A DNA stretch of 64,000 bases from Halolamina sediminis (GTDB lineage Archaea > Halobacteriota > Halobacteria > Halobacteriales > Haloferacaceae), in contig NZ_CVUA01000001.1 of the NCBI RefSeq assembly GCF_001282785.1, positions 248,001 through 312,000 on the forward strand, given 5' to 3'. Under the pieces are notes generated by a model. It searched no databases. It saw only the letters and a list, made by a program, of their open reading frames with translations, and was not told the origin of the DNA. The translations under genes and the position numbers were made by a program. Shown one piece after another: positions 1 to 8,379 of the stretch (positions are counted from its first letter, which is position 1; the number at the start of each line of letters is the position of its first letter).

Positions 1-901
1 GCCCCTCGCCGGCGGCCTCTTCGTCGAGCGCCTGCTCCACGGCCGCCTCGAAGGGGGTTCTCTCGATCGGGACCAGCGACTGGATCCGGTCGTCGGTCAC
101 GACCACGTCCGTCGCCATCCCGTCGATCAGCGGGTACGCCACCCCCGCGGGCACGTCGGTGACGAGATCGACCCAGTACGCCGAGAGACGCGGGGTGAGC
201 ACCGGCACCGGGACGATCCACGGCTCCCGCCCGATCAGGATCCGGCCGACGGCCGCGAGCATCTCGCGGTAGGTCAGCACCTCCGGGCCGCCGATCTCGA
301 ACGTCCCGTCTGCGGTCTCGGGCTCGTCGAGCACGCCCACGAGATACGCGATCACGTCGTCGATCGCGATCGGCTGGACCCGGGTGGACACCCACCGTGG
401 CGTGATCATCACCGGAAGTCGCGAGCCGAGTTGGCGGACGATCCGGAAGCTGGCGCTGCCCGCGCCGACGATGATCGCCGCCCGGAGCACGGTCAGGTCG
501 TACGCCCCGCGGTCGAGCACCGTCTCGACCTCCCGCCGAGATCGCAGGTGGGCCGAGAGGTCGTCGCCGTCGACGCCGAGGCCGCTGAGGTAGAACACGC
601 GGTCGACGCCGGCCCGCTCGGCCGCGTTCGCGAAGTTGCGTGCCCCCCGCCGGTCGCGCTCCTCGAAGCCGCGACCGCCGCCCATCGCGTGGATCAGGTA
701 GTAGGCGGCGTCGACGCCCGCCAGCGCCTCGTCCAGCCCCGACGGCTCCAGCACGTCGCCCTCGAACACGGTCACGCCCTCCGGGGCGTCGTACGTCGAT
801 CGGTCCCGGACGAGCGCCGATACGTCGTGGCCGGCCTCGAGCAGCGCCGGGACCAGCAGCCCCCCGACGAACCCGGTCGCCCCCGTGACGAGAACGTTCA
901 T
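1..901 (-). CDS. NAD(P)-binding SDR/epimerase-like protein (3' end outside window)
   Basis: The reading frame starts at ATG 901 and runs off the left edge, so about 300 residues are visible and the C-terminus is missing. The N-terminus MNVLVTGATGFVGG carries the Rossmann dinucleotide-binding motif GATGFVG at residues 7-13. It is followed by DVLEP (second strand/acidic turn) and YYLIHAMGGG, typical of atypical SDR proteins of the NmrA / complex I NDUFA9-like group. It is probably a cytosolic NAD(P)-dependent oxidoreductase or sugar/cofactor binding protein; the substrate cannot be read. A TATA-like CTAAAC on the minus strand lies about 27 bp upstream of the ATG, which fits a leaderless start. 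The family is clear; the function is not. Confidence 0.8.
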   Translation of the reverse strand, partial: MNVLVTGATGFVGGLLVPALLEAGHDVSALVRDRSTYDAPEGVTVFEGDVLEPSGLDEALAGVDAAYYLIHAMGGGRGFEERDRRGARNFANAAERAGVDRVFYLSGLGVDGDDLSAHLRSRREVETVLDRGAYDLTVLRAAIIVGAGSASFRIVRQLGSRLPVMITPRWVSTRVQPIAIDDVIAYLVGVLDEPETADGTFEIGGPEVLTYREMLAAVGRILIGREPWIVPVPVLTPRLSAYWVDLVTDVPAGVAYPLIDGMATDVVVTDDRIQSLVPIERTPFEAAVEQALDEEAAGEG

Positions 902-1053
902 GCGGGAGAGAGGGCTCGGAGGCGTTTAGGTGCTGTGACGGTGTTGACACCCTCGACTCGCCTACCGTTCCCGGGAGTTGAACGCGGGACCGAACTCGCC
1001 TCAAACCACCCCCACCGACAACCCTACCCACACCCCACTCCAACCCCGCCCAA

Positions 1054-2112
1054 ATGCGCGCCGCAGTGCTCCGCGAGTACGGCGAACCGCTCGACGTGAC
1101 CGAACTGTCCGACCCCGAGCCCGGGCCCGACGGCGCCGTCGTCGAGGTCGAGGCGTGCGGGATCTGTCGGAGCGACTGGCACGCCTGGCAGGGCCACGGC
1201 GAGTGGGCCGACGATCAGGTGCCGCTGGACTACGTGCTCGGCCACGAGCCGGCGGGTCGGGTCGTCGCGGTCGGGGAGGACGTCGACCGCGTCGCGGTCG
1301 GCGACCGCGTGGTCGTCCCGTTCAGCCTCGGCTGCGGGGGCTGTGGGGAGTGCCGGACCGGCCACGGGAACACCTGCGAGGACGGCCTCGCGCTGGGGTT
1401 CGAGTCAGACGTGCCCGGCGCGTTCGCCGAGAAAGTGGGCGTCCCCCACGCCGACCACAACCTCCAGACGCTGCCCGACGGCGTGAGCTTCCGGGACGTG
1501 GCCGCGGTCGGCTGCCGGTACATGACCGCGTTCCACGCGCTTTCCCACCGCGCCGACGTGGGCGGCGGCGACTGGGTCGCGGTCCACGGCTGCGGCGGCG
1601 TCGGGCTCTCGGCGGTCCAGATCGCCGACGCGCTCGGCGCGCGACCGATCGCGGTCGACGTGAGCGACGCCGCGCTCGCCCGCGCCGCGGACGTAGGCGC
1701 GAGCGAGACGGTCGACGGGAGCAACGCGGACGCAGTTGAGCGAATCCACGAGCTCACCGACGGCGGCGCTGCGGTCAGCCTCGACGCGCTCGGCCGCGCG
1801 GAGACCGCGCGGAACTCGGTCCGCTGTCTGCGCTCCCGCGGCACCCACGTGCAGGTGGGGCTGACGACCGACGCCGAGAAGGGCGAGGTGTCGCTGCCGA
1901 CCGACTGGATGACCCGCTGGGAGATCGACTGGCTCGGCTCGCGGGGGATGCCGCCCGCGCGCTTCGAGGAACTGCTCGCGATGGTCGACGACGGCACGCT
2001 CGACCCGGGCGCGCTCGTCGGCCGCGAGGTGGGGTTGGAGGACGTCTCCGCCCGGCTGGCGGCGATGACCGACTACGACACCGACGGGATCGAGATCCTC
2101 ACCTTCGAGTAG
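1054..2112 (+). CDS. Zinc-dependent medium-chain alcohol dehydrogenase family protein
   Basis: 352 residues, the usual length for a zinc MDR enzyme. The catalytic zinc site is visible (C38 in CGICRSD, H64-E65 in GHEP). The four structural-zinc cysteines are C94, C97, C100 and C108. The Rossmann motif GCGGVGL lies near residue 176. It should oxidise an alcohol or reduce an aldehyde with NAD(P) in the cytoplasm; the substrate is unknown. The start ATG follows a pyrimidine/A-rich stretch without a Shine-Dalgarno sequence. The gene is divergent from the SDR gene and its 3' end overlaps the convergent flavoprotein gene by 14 bp. Confidence 0.9.
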   Translation: MRAAVLREYGEPLDVTELSDPEPGPDGAVVEVEACGICRSDWHAWQGHGEWADDQVPLDYVLGHEPAGRVVAVGEDVDRVAVGDRVVVPFSLGCGGCGECRTGHGNTCEDGLALGFESDVPGAFAEKVGVPHADHNLQTLPDGVSFRDVAAVGCRYMTAFHALSHRADVGGGDWVAVHGCGGVGLSAVQIADALGARPIAVDVSDAALARAADVGASETVDGSNADAVERIHELTDGGAAVSLDALGRAETARNSVRCLRSRGTHVQVGLTTDAEKGEVSLPTDWMTRWEIDWLGSRGMPPARFEELLAMVDDGTLDPGALVGREVGLEDVSARLAAMTDYDTDGIEILTFE

Positions 2113-3148
2113 CCGTCGCGAGCGCCTCGCCCACCTCCAGTCCGTTCTCCAGCGCGGCGTGGAGGCGGGCCTCGCCGGCAACCCAGTCGCCCGTACAGTA
2201 CAGCCCTTCGGCCTCGGCGGCGTCGAGCGGACCGGCGAGCGCGCCGTCCTCGGGCAGTGCGTAGCGCCACCCCTGGTCGTCGGTCCAGTCGGGGTCGGCC
2301 AACCGCTCGTCGCCGACGATCTCGCTGGCGTGGGTCGCGAGCGCGTCGACGTTCGCCGCCGGGTCGTCGTCGTAGTGCTCGACCGACCAGTCGTGGTTGG
2401 CCTGCACTACCAGCAGCGACTCGCCGTCGGGGACGTGGCCGGGCTTGCACGCCTCGCGGGAGAGCCACCCGACCTCGTGCTCCTTGTCCGTGTTGACGAG
2501 CGCGTAGTACGGCAGGTCGAGTTCGAAGGGGTAGTGGAGCACGGCGGTCCAGATCGTCCGGAACGGCACGTCCGAAACCGCCGCGACCAGCGACTCCCGA
2601 ACCGGCGACTCCCACTCGGCCCCGCGAAGCAGCTCGGCGGTCTGGGGCGCGGGCGGGTTCAGGACCACGGCGTCGAAGGGGCCCCACACCTCGCCGTCCG
2701 TGTCGACGAGCGTCCACGTCTCGGCTGCCGAATCGCGCCGCAGCGTCTCGACCCGCGTTCGACGGTGGATCTCGGCGTCGGTTCGGCCGAACAGCCGCTT
2801 GGCGATCTGTGTCAGCCCCTCTCGGTAGGACCACTTGTTACCGTCCGACTCCCGGCCCGGCTGTACCTCGCCGGTCTCGTCGAACGTGTAGATCCGTTCG
2901 GTCACGTCGACGAGGCCGTCGTCGTCGAGCGTTCGAGTCAGGAGTTCGCTCACGCGATCGCTGTCGGACGTGACGTAGTTCGCGCCGTAGTCGTACCGTA
3001 GCTCGCCGTGTCGGCGGGTCGCCGCGCGGCCACAGAGCCCGCCGGACTTCTCCAGGACGGTCACGTCGGCGTTCGGCAGCGCATCGTCGAGGACGAACGT
3101 CGCGGCGGCGGCCGCGCTCCCGGCGCCGACGACTCCGATCTCGGGCAT
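2099..3148 (-). CDS. FAD-dependent NAD(P)/amine-oxidase-like oxidoreductase
   Basis: 349 residues from ATG 3148. I prefer this start over one 48 bp upstream because it begins directly with the dinucleotide fold (MPEIGVVGAGSAAAAATFVL). The FAD-binding GxGxxA motif is at residues 8-13, then an acidic strand end (VLEKS) and GGLCGRAATRR, as in renalase and protoporphyrinogen-oxidase-like flavoproteins. The C-terminal YCTGDWV is the second FAD contact. It is likely a cytosolic flavin oxidoreductase with unknown substrate. A TATA-like TTGATACG on the minus strand about 25 bp upstream supports a leaderless start. The last 14 bp overlap the alcohol dehydrogenase gene. Confidence 0.85.
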   Translation of the reverse strand: MPEIGVVGAGSAAAAATFVLDDALPNADVTVLEKSGGLCGRAATRRHGELRYDYGANYVTSDSDRVSELLTRTLDDDGLVDVTERIYTFDETGEVQPGRESDGNKWSYREGLTQIAKRLFGRTDAEIHRRTRVETLRRDSAAETWTLVDTDGEVWGPFDAVVLNPPAPQTAELLRGAEWESPVRESLVAAVSDVPFRTIWTAVLHYPFELDLPYYALVNTDKEHEVGWLSREACKPGHVPDGESLLVVQANHDWSVEHYDDDPAANVDALATHASEIVGDERLADPDWTDDQGWRYALPEDGALAGPLDAAEAEGLYCTGDWVAGEARLHAALENGLEVGEALATATRR

Positions 3149-3230
3149 ACCGGGCCGTTCGGGCGCCACACGTATCAAGCGGGCCGGTGCCGGCACGCTC
3201 GGCGCAGTCGGCGTTCCCTACGACGATCGC

Positions 3231-3254
3231 TTTCGTCAACGAAACCACTATACC
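3231..3254 (+). promoter_or_regulatory. Palindrome plus TATA box upstream of the DUF4129 operon
   Basis: The perfect inverted repeat TTTCGTCAACGAAA (3231-3244) directly precedes the TATA-like CTATACC (3248-3254). The TATA centre is about 27 bp from the GTG at 3277, so the transcript is predicted to be leaderless. The right half of the palindrome (ACGAAA) doubles as the BRE position, so a protein bound here would compete with TFB. The palindrome is directly visible; its role as an operator is inference. Confidence 0.45.
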
Positions 3255-3276
3255 TCGGTTGTTACAACCACGCACC

Positions 3277-4242
3277 GTGCAGCGGGACACTGCAGTCGCG
3301 ATCGTCCTCGCCCTCCTCGCCCTCCTCGCGATCGGCGCCGCGGGTGCGACGCTGGAGAACCCCGCCGAGACCGACTCCGGCTCCGGCATCGGGTCCGGGA
3401 GCGGGAGCGGCTTCGGGAGCGGGAGCGGTGGGAGCGGTGACGGCAACGCGAGCTCGGCGACCGGCGGCAGCCCCATGCAACTCGGCGGACAGGTCGGCGG
3501 TGCCTGTATCACCGTCCTCCAGACCCTCTCGGCGAAGCTGCTACTGTTCGGCTCCGTCGTCGTGTTCGCGGGCTACGTGTGGTGGCGAACCGACTCGCCG
3601 GGAATGGGGCTCGTGACGGCCGTTCTCTACGGACCGATCGTCTACATGCTCTGGTACGCGCTCGGGACCTGCCAGACGATCCAGGAAGCGTCGCCGGCGG
3701 GACAGACGGCCAACCAGACCCGGACCGCAAACGGGAGCGCCGGCGGCAGCGGCGGGCTCGGCAGCGCCGCGGAGACGGCGACCAGCCAGCCGTCGGTCCT
3801 GCTCGTGGTCGTACTCGTCGTGCTGGTGCTCGCGGCGATCGTACTGCTGTACGTCGCGTCGGCCGACGACATCGTCAACTCACAGGTCGACCGCGAGCCC
3901 GACGACGAGGAGGAAGTGAGCGACATCGCGGCGGTCGGCCGGCTCGCCGGCGAGGCCGCCGACCGGATCGAGGCCGGCGACGCCTTCGACAACGAGGTGT
4001 TCCGCGCCTGGGTCGAGATGACCACCCACCTCGCGGTCGAACACCCCGAGTCCTCGACGCCGGCGGAGTTCGCGACCGCAGCCGTCGAGGCCGGGATGGA
4101 GCCGGACGACGTGCGCGAGCTCACCGACCTGTTCGAGGAAGTGCGGTACGGCGATCAGAAAGTCACCGACGAACGCGAAAAGCGCGCGACTGCGGCGCTC
4201 CGACGGATCGAGGACAGCTACGCCGAGGAGGGCGAGGAATGA
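3277..4242 (+). CDS. DUF4129 domain-containing membrane protein
   Basis: 321 residues from the GTG at 3277, chosen because a TATA box lies 27 bp upstream and the hydrophobic signal-anchor starts immediately (VQRDTAVAIVLALLALL). Next come a Gly/Ser-rich linker, two more membrane spans (about residues 85-130), an Asn-rich linker, another span near residue 180, and a soluble acidic C-terminal domain of DUF4129 type (RAWVEMTTHLAVEHP...TDLFEEVRYG). In known relatives this domain accompanies transglutaminase and DUF58/MoxR systems of the cell envelope. It is first gene of a four-gene operon; the next start overlaps its stop (ATGA). The molecular function is unknown. Confidence 0.85.
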   Translation: MQRDTAVAIVLALLALLAIGAAGATLENPAETDSGSGIGSGSGSGFGSGSGGSGDGNASSATGGSPMQLGGQVGGACITVLQTLSAKLLLFGSVVVFAGYVWWRTDSPGMGLVTAVLYGPIVYMLWYALGTCQTIQEASPAGQTANQTRTANGSAGGSGGLGSAAETATSQPSVLLVVVLVVLVLAAIVLLYVASADDIVNSQVDREPDDEEEVSDIAAVGRLAGEAADRIEAGDAFDNEVFRAWVEMTTHLAVEHPESSTPAEFATAAVEAGMEPDDVRELTDLFEEVRYGDQKVTDEREKRATAALRRIEDSYAEEGEE

Positions 4243-4799
4243 GGCGTGCCCTCGCCGGCCTCGGCGCCGTCGCGGTGCTCGTGGGGCTGTTCGTCTCGTT
4301 CCAGCAGGAGTTCGCGGGGCTGTTCCCCGGCAACTGGATCTTCGTGTTGCTGATCGCGGTCGCCGCCGGGATCCAGTCGGTGAGCACCGTCCTCGCCCGG
4401 CGCCGGACGCCGATCTACGAGACGGAGACCGGCGACCCCGAGCGGCGCTACGAGGCGCCGACACCCGGCGACGATCTCCACGAGCTGATGGGCTTTGCGA
4501 GCAACCGCTCCCGCGGCGCCAACCGTTCCCGCGATCAGGTTCGCGAACGCCTCGTCGCGGTCGCGGCCGCGGCCATCGCCGACGCCGAGGGGTGTCCCGA
4601 GAGCGAGGCGCACGACCGCATCGAGGACGGCGAGTGGACCGACGACCCGGTCGCGGCGTGGTTCCTGAGCCGGGACGTGGGGCTCGCCCCCGCCGAGCGC
4701 GCGCGCCTGCTCGCGGCGGCGCCGTTCTCGCAGTACGAGGCGGCGTTCGATCGGACGGTTCGGGTCGTCGACGAGATCGCGTCCGGGGGTGGCCGATGA
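4239..4799 (+). CDS. DUF7269-like small membrane protein
   Basis: 186 residues. The ATG at 4239 overlaps the DUF4129 stop codon (ATGA), indicating translational coupling. Two membrane spans occupy about residues 5-20 and 30-50. They are followed by a cytoplasmic region with a basic/Ser patch (NRSRGANRSRDQVRERL) and a helical acidic C-terminus. I recognise this as the protein that sits between DUF4129 and DUF58 in haloarchaea (named DUF7269 from memory). It probably belongs to the same membrane complex as its neighbours. No catalytic motif is visible. Confidence 0.75.
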   Translation: MRRALAGLGAVAVLVGLFVSFQQEFAGLFPGNWIFVLLIAVAAGIQSVSTVLARRRTPIYETETGDPERRYEAPTPGDDLHELMGFASNRSRGANRSRDQVRERLVAVAAAAIADAEGCPESEAHDRIEDGEWTDDPVAAWFLSRDVGLAPAERARLLAAAPFSQYEAAFDRTVRVVDEIASGGGR

Positions 4800-6070
4800 G
4801 CGCCGTCGACGCCGTCGACACCGAGCACTGGGCGGGGATCGGCGCGTTGGCGTTCGTCGCGTTCGCGTTCGGGCTGCCGTTCCAGCGGCCCGCGCTGTTC
4901 CTCGTCGCGCTGGTCGGCGTGGGGTTCTCGGCGTACGCCCGGCTCGGCGATGCCCCGCCGGCCGCCCTCAGCGTCGAACGGGAGCTGTCCGAGGAGTCGC
5001 CGACGCCAGACGCGGAGGTCACGGTGACCGTCACCGTCGAGAATGAGGGGAGTGCGACGCTGCCGGATCTCCGGCTGATCGACGGCGTACCGCCGGGGCT
5101 CTCCGTCACCGACGGCGCCGCGCGGCTGGGCACTGCACTCCGGCCGGGCAAGCGCGCGACGTTCAGCTACACCGTGACGACGAGCCGCGGGCGCCACGAG
5201 TGGCAGCCGCTGACGGCGGTGGTCCGCAACGCCAGCGGCTCGCAGGAACGTACCGTCGAGGTCGAGGCGACGACGACGATGCGCTGTCTCCCGACGCTCG
5301 AAGCCAGCAGCGACCTCCCCCTGCGCGGGCTCACGACGCCGTACTCCGGCCGGGTCGCGACCGACGTGGCCGGCTCCGGGCTGGAGTTTCACTCCACCCG
5401 GGAGTACCGGCAGGGCGACCCGCTCTCGCGGGTGGACTGGAACCGCTACGCCCGGAGCGGCGAGCTCTCGACGGTGTCGTTCCGCGAGGAGCGGGCGGCG
5501 ACGGTGGTGCTGCTGATCGACAGCCGGGAGGAGGCGTACCGCACGCCGGACGAGGAGACGCCCAACGCCGTCGAGCGGAGCGTCGAGGCCGCGGGCGAGG
5601 CGTTCTCGGCCCTACTCTCGACGGGCGACCGGGTGGGGATCGCGAGCTTCGGGCCCGAGGAGTGCTGGCTCGCACCTGCGACGGGCGAACAGCACCGCGC
5701 GACCGCCCGCCGGCTGCTCGCGGATCACGCGGCGTTCTCGGTCTCCCCCGCCGAGGGGCCGTTCTACCCCTCGATCTCGCTGCGACGACTCCGCCGGCGG
5801 CTCCCGGCGGACGCACAGATCGTGCTGTTCAGTCCCGTCACCGACGACTACATCGCGTCGGTCGCCGAACGGCTCGACGCCTACGGCCACCAGCTCACGC
5901 TGATCAGCCCCGATCCGACGATCGACGACACCGCCCCCCACCGGCTCGCCCGGCTCGAACGTGACACGCGCCTCCGCGGGCTCCGGAGCCACGGCATCCG
6001 GGTGATCGACTGGGGCGAGCGCCCGCTCGCGGTCGAACTGGCGCGGGCGACCCGGAGGTGGTCTCGATGA
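4796..6070 (+). CDS. DUF58 domain-containing protein (vWA-like)
   Basis: 424 residues, ATG overlapping the previous stop by 4 bp. Two N-terminal membrane spans (about residues 15-60) are followed by a beta-rich 'growth-factor' segment (VTVTVENEGSATLPDLRL) and the DUF58 signature STREYRQGDPLSRVDWNRYA near residue 200. A vWA-like fold follows (TVVLLIDSREE, a MIDAS-like start). DUF58 proteins normally work with a MoxR AAA ATPase that loads or remodels partner proteins; none is encoded nearby. The last codons and stop lie in a 20-bp sequence that is repeated just before the next gene. Confidence 0.9.
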   Translation: MSAVDAVDTEHWAGIGALAFVAFAFGLPFQRPALFLVALVGVGFSAYARLGDAPPAALSVERELSEESPTPDAEVTVTVTVENEGSATLPDLRLIDGVPPGLSVTDGAARLGTALRPGKRATFSYTVTTSRGRHEWQPLTAVVRNASGSQERTVEVEATTTMRCLPTLEASSDLPLRGLTTPYSGRVATDVAGSGLEFHSTREYRQGDPLSRVDWNRYARSGELSTVSFREERAATVVLLIDSREEAYRTPDEETPNAVERSVEAAGEAFSALLSTGDRVGIASFGPEECWLAPATGEQHRATARRLLADHAAFSVSPAEGPFYPSISLRRLRRRLPADAQIVLFSPVTDDYIASVAERLDAYGHQLTLISPDPTIDDTAPHRLARLERDTRLRGLRSHGIRVIDWGERPLAVELARATRRWSR

Positions 6071-6130
6071 CCAGCGCTCCTCGAGCCCACAAGACCGCTC
6101 GCCGTTGCGAGCGGAGGTGGTCTCGATGAC
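6053..6130 (+). repeat. 20-bp direct repeat spanning the DUF58 stop and the next start
   Basis: CGGAGGTGGTCTCGATGACC occurs at 6053-6072 and again, identical, at 6111-6130, 58 bp apart. The first copy holds the DUF58 stop codon. The second holds the start codon of the DUF7519-like gene. The DNA between encodes a 20-residue open frame (from ATG 6067) ending in the same RRWSR-stop as the DUF58 protein. This looks like a short tandem duplication or replication slippage that separated two formerly overlapping genes. Confidence 0.8.
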
Positions 6131-6620
6131 CGAAATCACCCGCGAGCCGTCCCGCTTCGGCATCGCCGTCTCGGCCGGGTTCGCGCTGCTGTCGATCACC
6201 GCGACGGCGCTGGTGGTGCCGACCGCCGCCGCGATCTCGGGGCTCGGACTGCTCGTGCTTGTCGCGGGGCTGGGGCGGGCGTCGCGTCGGCTGGTCACCA
6301 ACGGTGGCGGGCTCCTGCTGCTCGGCGTGCTGTACGCCGGCTACACCGGTGCGCCGCCGCTGCCGGTGCTGATCGGCGCGCTGTTCGGCGTGCTCGCGTG
6401 GGACGCCGCCAGCAACGCCGTCTCCGTCGGCGAGCAGCTGGGGAAGGAGACCGACTCGACCCGGGGGGAGGTCGTCCACGTCGTGTCGTCGTTCCTCGTC
6501 GGCAGCCTCGCCGTCGCCGTCGGCTTCGGCGTGTACGTCGCCGCCGCGGGCGGGCAGCCGATCGCGTCGGTGTTCCTGCTGGTCGCCGGCGCGGTCGCGC
6601 TGGTGAACGCGTTACGCTGA
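6126..6620 (+). CDS. DUF7519-like four-helix membrane protein
   Basis: 164 residues, mostly hydrophobic with about five membrane spans and a short charged N-terminus (MTEITREPSRFG). The ATG at 6126 is preferred because it lies in the repeated GAGGTGGTCTCGATGACC context; an upstream in-frame ATG would add seven residues of duplicated sequence. It is the last gene of the DUF4129 operon and resembles the small protein that follows DUF58 in other haloarchaea (DUF7519, from memory). Function unknown; probably a subunit of the same envelope system. Confidence 0.75.
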   Translation: MTEITREPSRFGIAVSAGFALLSITATALVVPTAAAISGLGLLVLVAGLGRASRRLVTNGGGLLLLGVLYAGYTGAPPLPVLIGALFGVLAWDAASNAVSVGEQLGKETDSTRGEVVHVVSSFLVGSLAVAVGFGVYVAAAGGQPIASVFLLVAGAVALVNALR

Positions 6621-6661
6621 ACCGTAACCGATTAACCGCAGCACGTCCGACGGTTAGCTGA

Positions 6662-6746
6662 GCCGAGGTAGCCTAGCCTGGCCAAGGCGGTAGATTCGAA
6701 ATCTACTGTCCTCACGGACTCAGGGGTTCAAATCCCCTCCTCGGCG
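6662..6746 (+). tRNA. tRNA-Ser(CGA)
   Basis: A full 85-nt class II cloverleaf. Acceptor GCCGAGG pairs with CCTCGGC and the discriminator is G. The D-arm contains AGCCTGGCCAAGG. The anticodon stem GTAGA/TCTAC encloses the loop TTCGAAA, so the anticodon is CGA (6697-6699). A long variable arm follows (TGTCCTCACGGACTCA), as required for tRNA-Ser, then the T-loop GGTTCAAATCC. No CCA is encoded and no intron is seen. The following TTTCT is a typical archaeal terminator. Confidence 0.97.
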
Positions 6747-6891
6747 TTTCTGTGGTACAACGTGCTCAGCCCGGAGCGTCGGCTCCGGCCACGGCGCCGT
6801 ACGCAGTCGAAGCCGTCCGAGGGATTTTGAGCCCTGTCTGAAGCTCTGTACCCGCTCCGAGCACCGCCCGTACCTCTCCACGACCTCGCAC

Positions 6892-6944
6892 TTTTGGCCC
6901 GCCTAAACTTCGACGGGCTTTTACACGATTAGGTCGGCCTAATC
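6892..6944 (+). promoter_or_regulatory. Two metalloregulator-like palindromic boxes flanking a TATA box
   Basis: Box 1 (6892-6907) reads TTTTGGCCCGCCTAAA. Box 2 (6927-6944) is the perfect inverted repeat GATTAGG-TCGG-CCTAATC. Both share the TTNGGnCnGCCTAA layout, close to the TTAGG...CCTAA boxes bound by DtxR/IdeR-family iron repressors. The TATA-like CTTTTACA (about 6918-6925) lies between them, 27 bp from the ATG at 6948. A repressor on box 2 would block the start site; one on box 1 would block TFB/TBP. Haloarchaea have DtxR-family iron regulators (Idr1/Idr2, SirR); assignment of this site to one of them is inference. Confidence 0.65.
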
Positions 6945-6947
6945 CGT

Positions 6948-8060
6948 ATGGACGACCGACCGAAGTCGACGCGTCGAGCGTATCTCGCAAGCGGTGCCGT
7001 CGTCGCTAGCGGGCTGCTGGCGGGCTGTGCCGGCGGCGACGGAACCGACACGCCGGCCGGCAACGGCGGCAGCTACACCGTCTCGATGGAGCCGGTGGGG
7101 GAGGTCGAGTTCGACGGCGTCCCCGAGACGTGGGTCGCCAACAACGGAAGCTGGGCTGACATGGGGATCGCGCTGGGCCAAGCGCCGCCGGAGGCGCTGT
7201 GGCTTACCAGCCGCTACCACACCCAGTACTACGACGAGATCGACGGCGTGCGCGTCGACACCGAGGGGATGACCGACCTCTATCAGGACGGGGTGGACAA
7301 GGAGCTGTTCTACGAGCTCGGTGCCGACGTCCACGTCGTCGACCCGAACTTCCTCATGAACCGCTTCAGCGGCTGGGAGCAGGAGGATGTCGACGAGATC
7401 GAGGAGAACGTCGGCCCCTTCTTCGGCAACAGCATCTTCTCGACCGGCTACGGCTGGCACGAGGAGTACCAGTACTACGATCTCTACGAGGCGTTCGAGA
7501 AGCTCGCAGAGGTGTTCCAGGAGACCGACCGCTACGACGCGTTCACGGACCTGCACTCGGAGTTCCAGTCGAACGTCGAAGGGGCCGTCCCCGCCGAGAG
7601 CGAGCGTCGGGAGGCGGCAGTCGTCTGGGCCGCCGGCAACGAGCCCGAGTCGTTCTCGCCGTACATCGTCGGCGAGGGGACGAGCTTCAAGCACCTCCGC
7701 GAGTTGGGCGTACAGGACGCCTTCGCGGACACCGAGGTGCGCGACTTCCACAGCAACCGCAGCGAGGTCGACTACGAGACGCTGCTCGAAGTCGACCCCG
7801 AGGTGTTGCTCTGTCGGGGTCACGAGCACCAGACCGCCGAGGAGTTCCGGAACACCGTCGTCTCGTTCATGGAGAACCACGACGTTGCCAGCGACCTGAC
7901 CGCGGTGAAGAACGGCGACGTCTACCGCGCCGGCCCGCTGTACCAGGGGCCGATCACACATTTCGTCGTCACCCAGCGACTGGCCGAGGACCTCTACGAC
8001 GTCGACGGACAGCTGTACGACGCCGGCCGCGTGAGCGACATCGTCGCCGGCGAGTTCTAG
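6948..8060 (+). CDS. ABC transporter substrate-binding lipoprotein (siderophore/cobalamin type)
   Basis: 370 residues. The N-terminus carries a Tat-type signal (STRRAYLASGAVVASG) with lipobox LAGC, so the protein should be an exported, lipid-anchored binding protein. The mature part has the two-lobed FecB/BtuF pattern, with a long linking helix (LAEVFQETDRYDAFTDLHSE) and a second lobe containing VDYETLLEVDPEVLLCRGH. It probably captures an iron-siderophore or corrinoid. No permease or ATPase gene is adjacent, so it must use components encoded elsewhere. Two iron-box-like palindromes overlap its promoter, which supports a metal-starvation role. Confidence 0.88.
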   Translation: MDDRPKSTRRAYLASGAVVASGLLAGCAGGDGTDTPAGNGGSYTVSMEPVGEVEFDGVPETWVANNGSWADMGIALGQAPPEALWLTSRYHTQYYDEIDGVRVDTEGMTDLYQDGVDKELFYELGADVHVVDPNFLMNRFSGWEQEDVDEIEENVGPFFGNSIFSTGYGWHEEYQYYDLYEAFEKLAEVFQETDRYDAFTDLHSEFQSNVEGAVPAESERREAAVVWAAGNEPESFSPYIVGEGTSFKHLRELGVQDAFADTEVRDFHSNRSEVDYETLLEVDPEVLLCRGHEHQTAEEFRNTVVSFMENHDVASDLTAVKNGDVYRAGPLYQGPITHFVVTQRLAEDLYDVDGQLYDAGRVSDIVAGEF

Positions 8061-8130
8061 GCGTTCGGTCGCTTGACACTCGGAGCCCCCGCACACGGGG
8101 TTTGATAGTCCCGCCCCGAGAACGACCAGT

Positions 8131-8367
8131 ATGAGCACCGAAGAGCCGACCGAGCAGTGCTACACCGAGATCGTCTCTCGGCTCGGGGGGGGAGAGCGCG
8201 AGACGATCGCGGAGGCGGCGGCGCTGCTCGCGAGCACCGCCGACCGGATGGCCCAGGTCGAGAGCGACGACGGGGCCGAGGGGATGGCGGTCGAACTCCG
8301 GCGGATCGCGGACGAGCAGGCCCGGATCGAAGAGATCGCCCTCTCGCCCCGATCGGGTGCGAACTGA
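8131..8367 (+). CDS. Small acidic helical protein of unknown function
   Basis: 78 residues, MSTEEPTEQCYTEIVSRLGG..., with two predicted amphipathic helices (ETIAEAAALLASTADRMAQV and MAVELRRIADEQARIEEIAL). It has no membrane span and no metal-binding motif beyond a single Cys. It sits 70 bp after the binding-protein gene and 12 bp before trkH on the same strand, so it may be co-transcribed with trkH. I do not recognise the family. The acidic composition matches the window, which supports a real gene. Confidence 0.6.
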   Translation: MSTEEPTEQCYTEIVSRLGGGERETIAEAAALLASTADRMAQVESDDGAEGMAVELRRIADEQARIEEIALSPRSGAN

Positions 8368-8379
8368 CGCCGTCGTTCG

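Noticed and set aside
6067-6129. 20-residue frame from ATG 6067
   Set aside because: It arises from the 20-bp duplication at the end of the DUF58 gene; too short and basic to be a credible gene.
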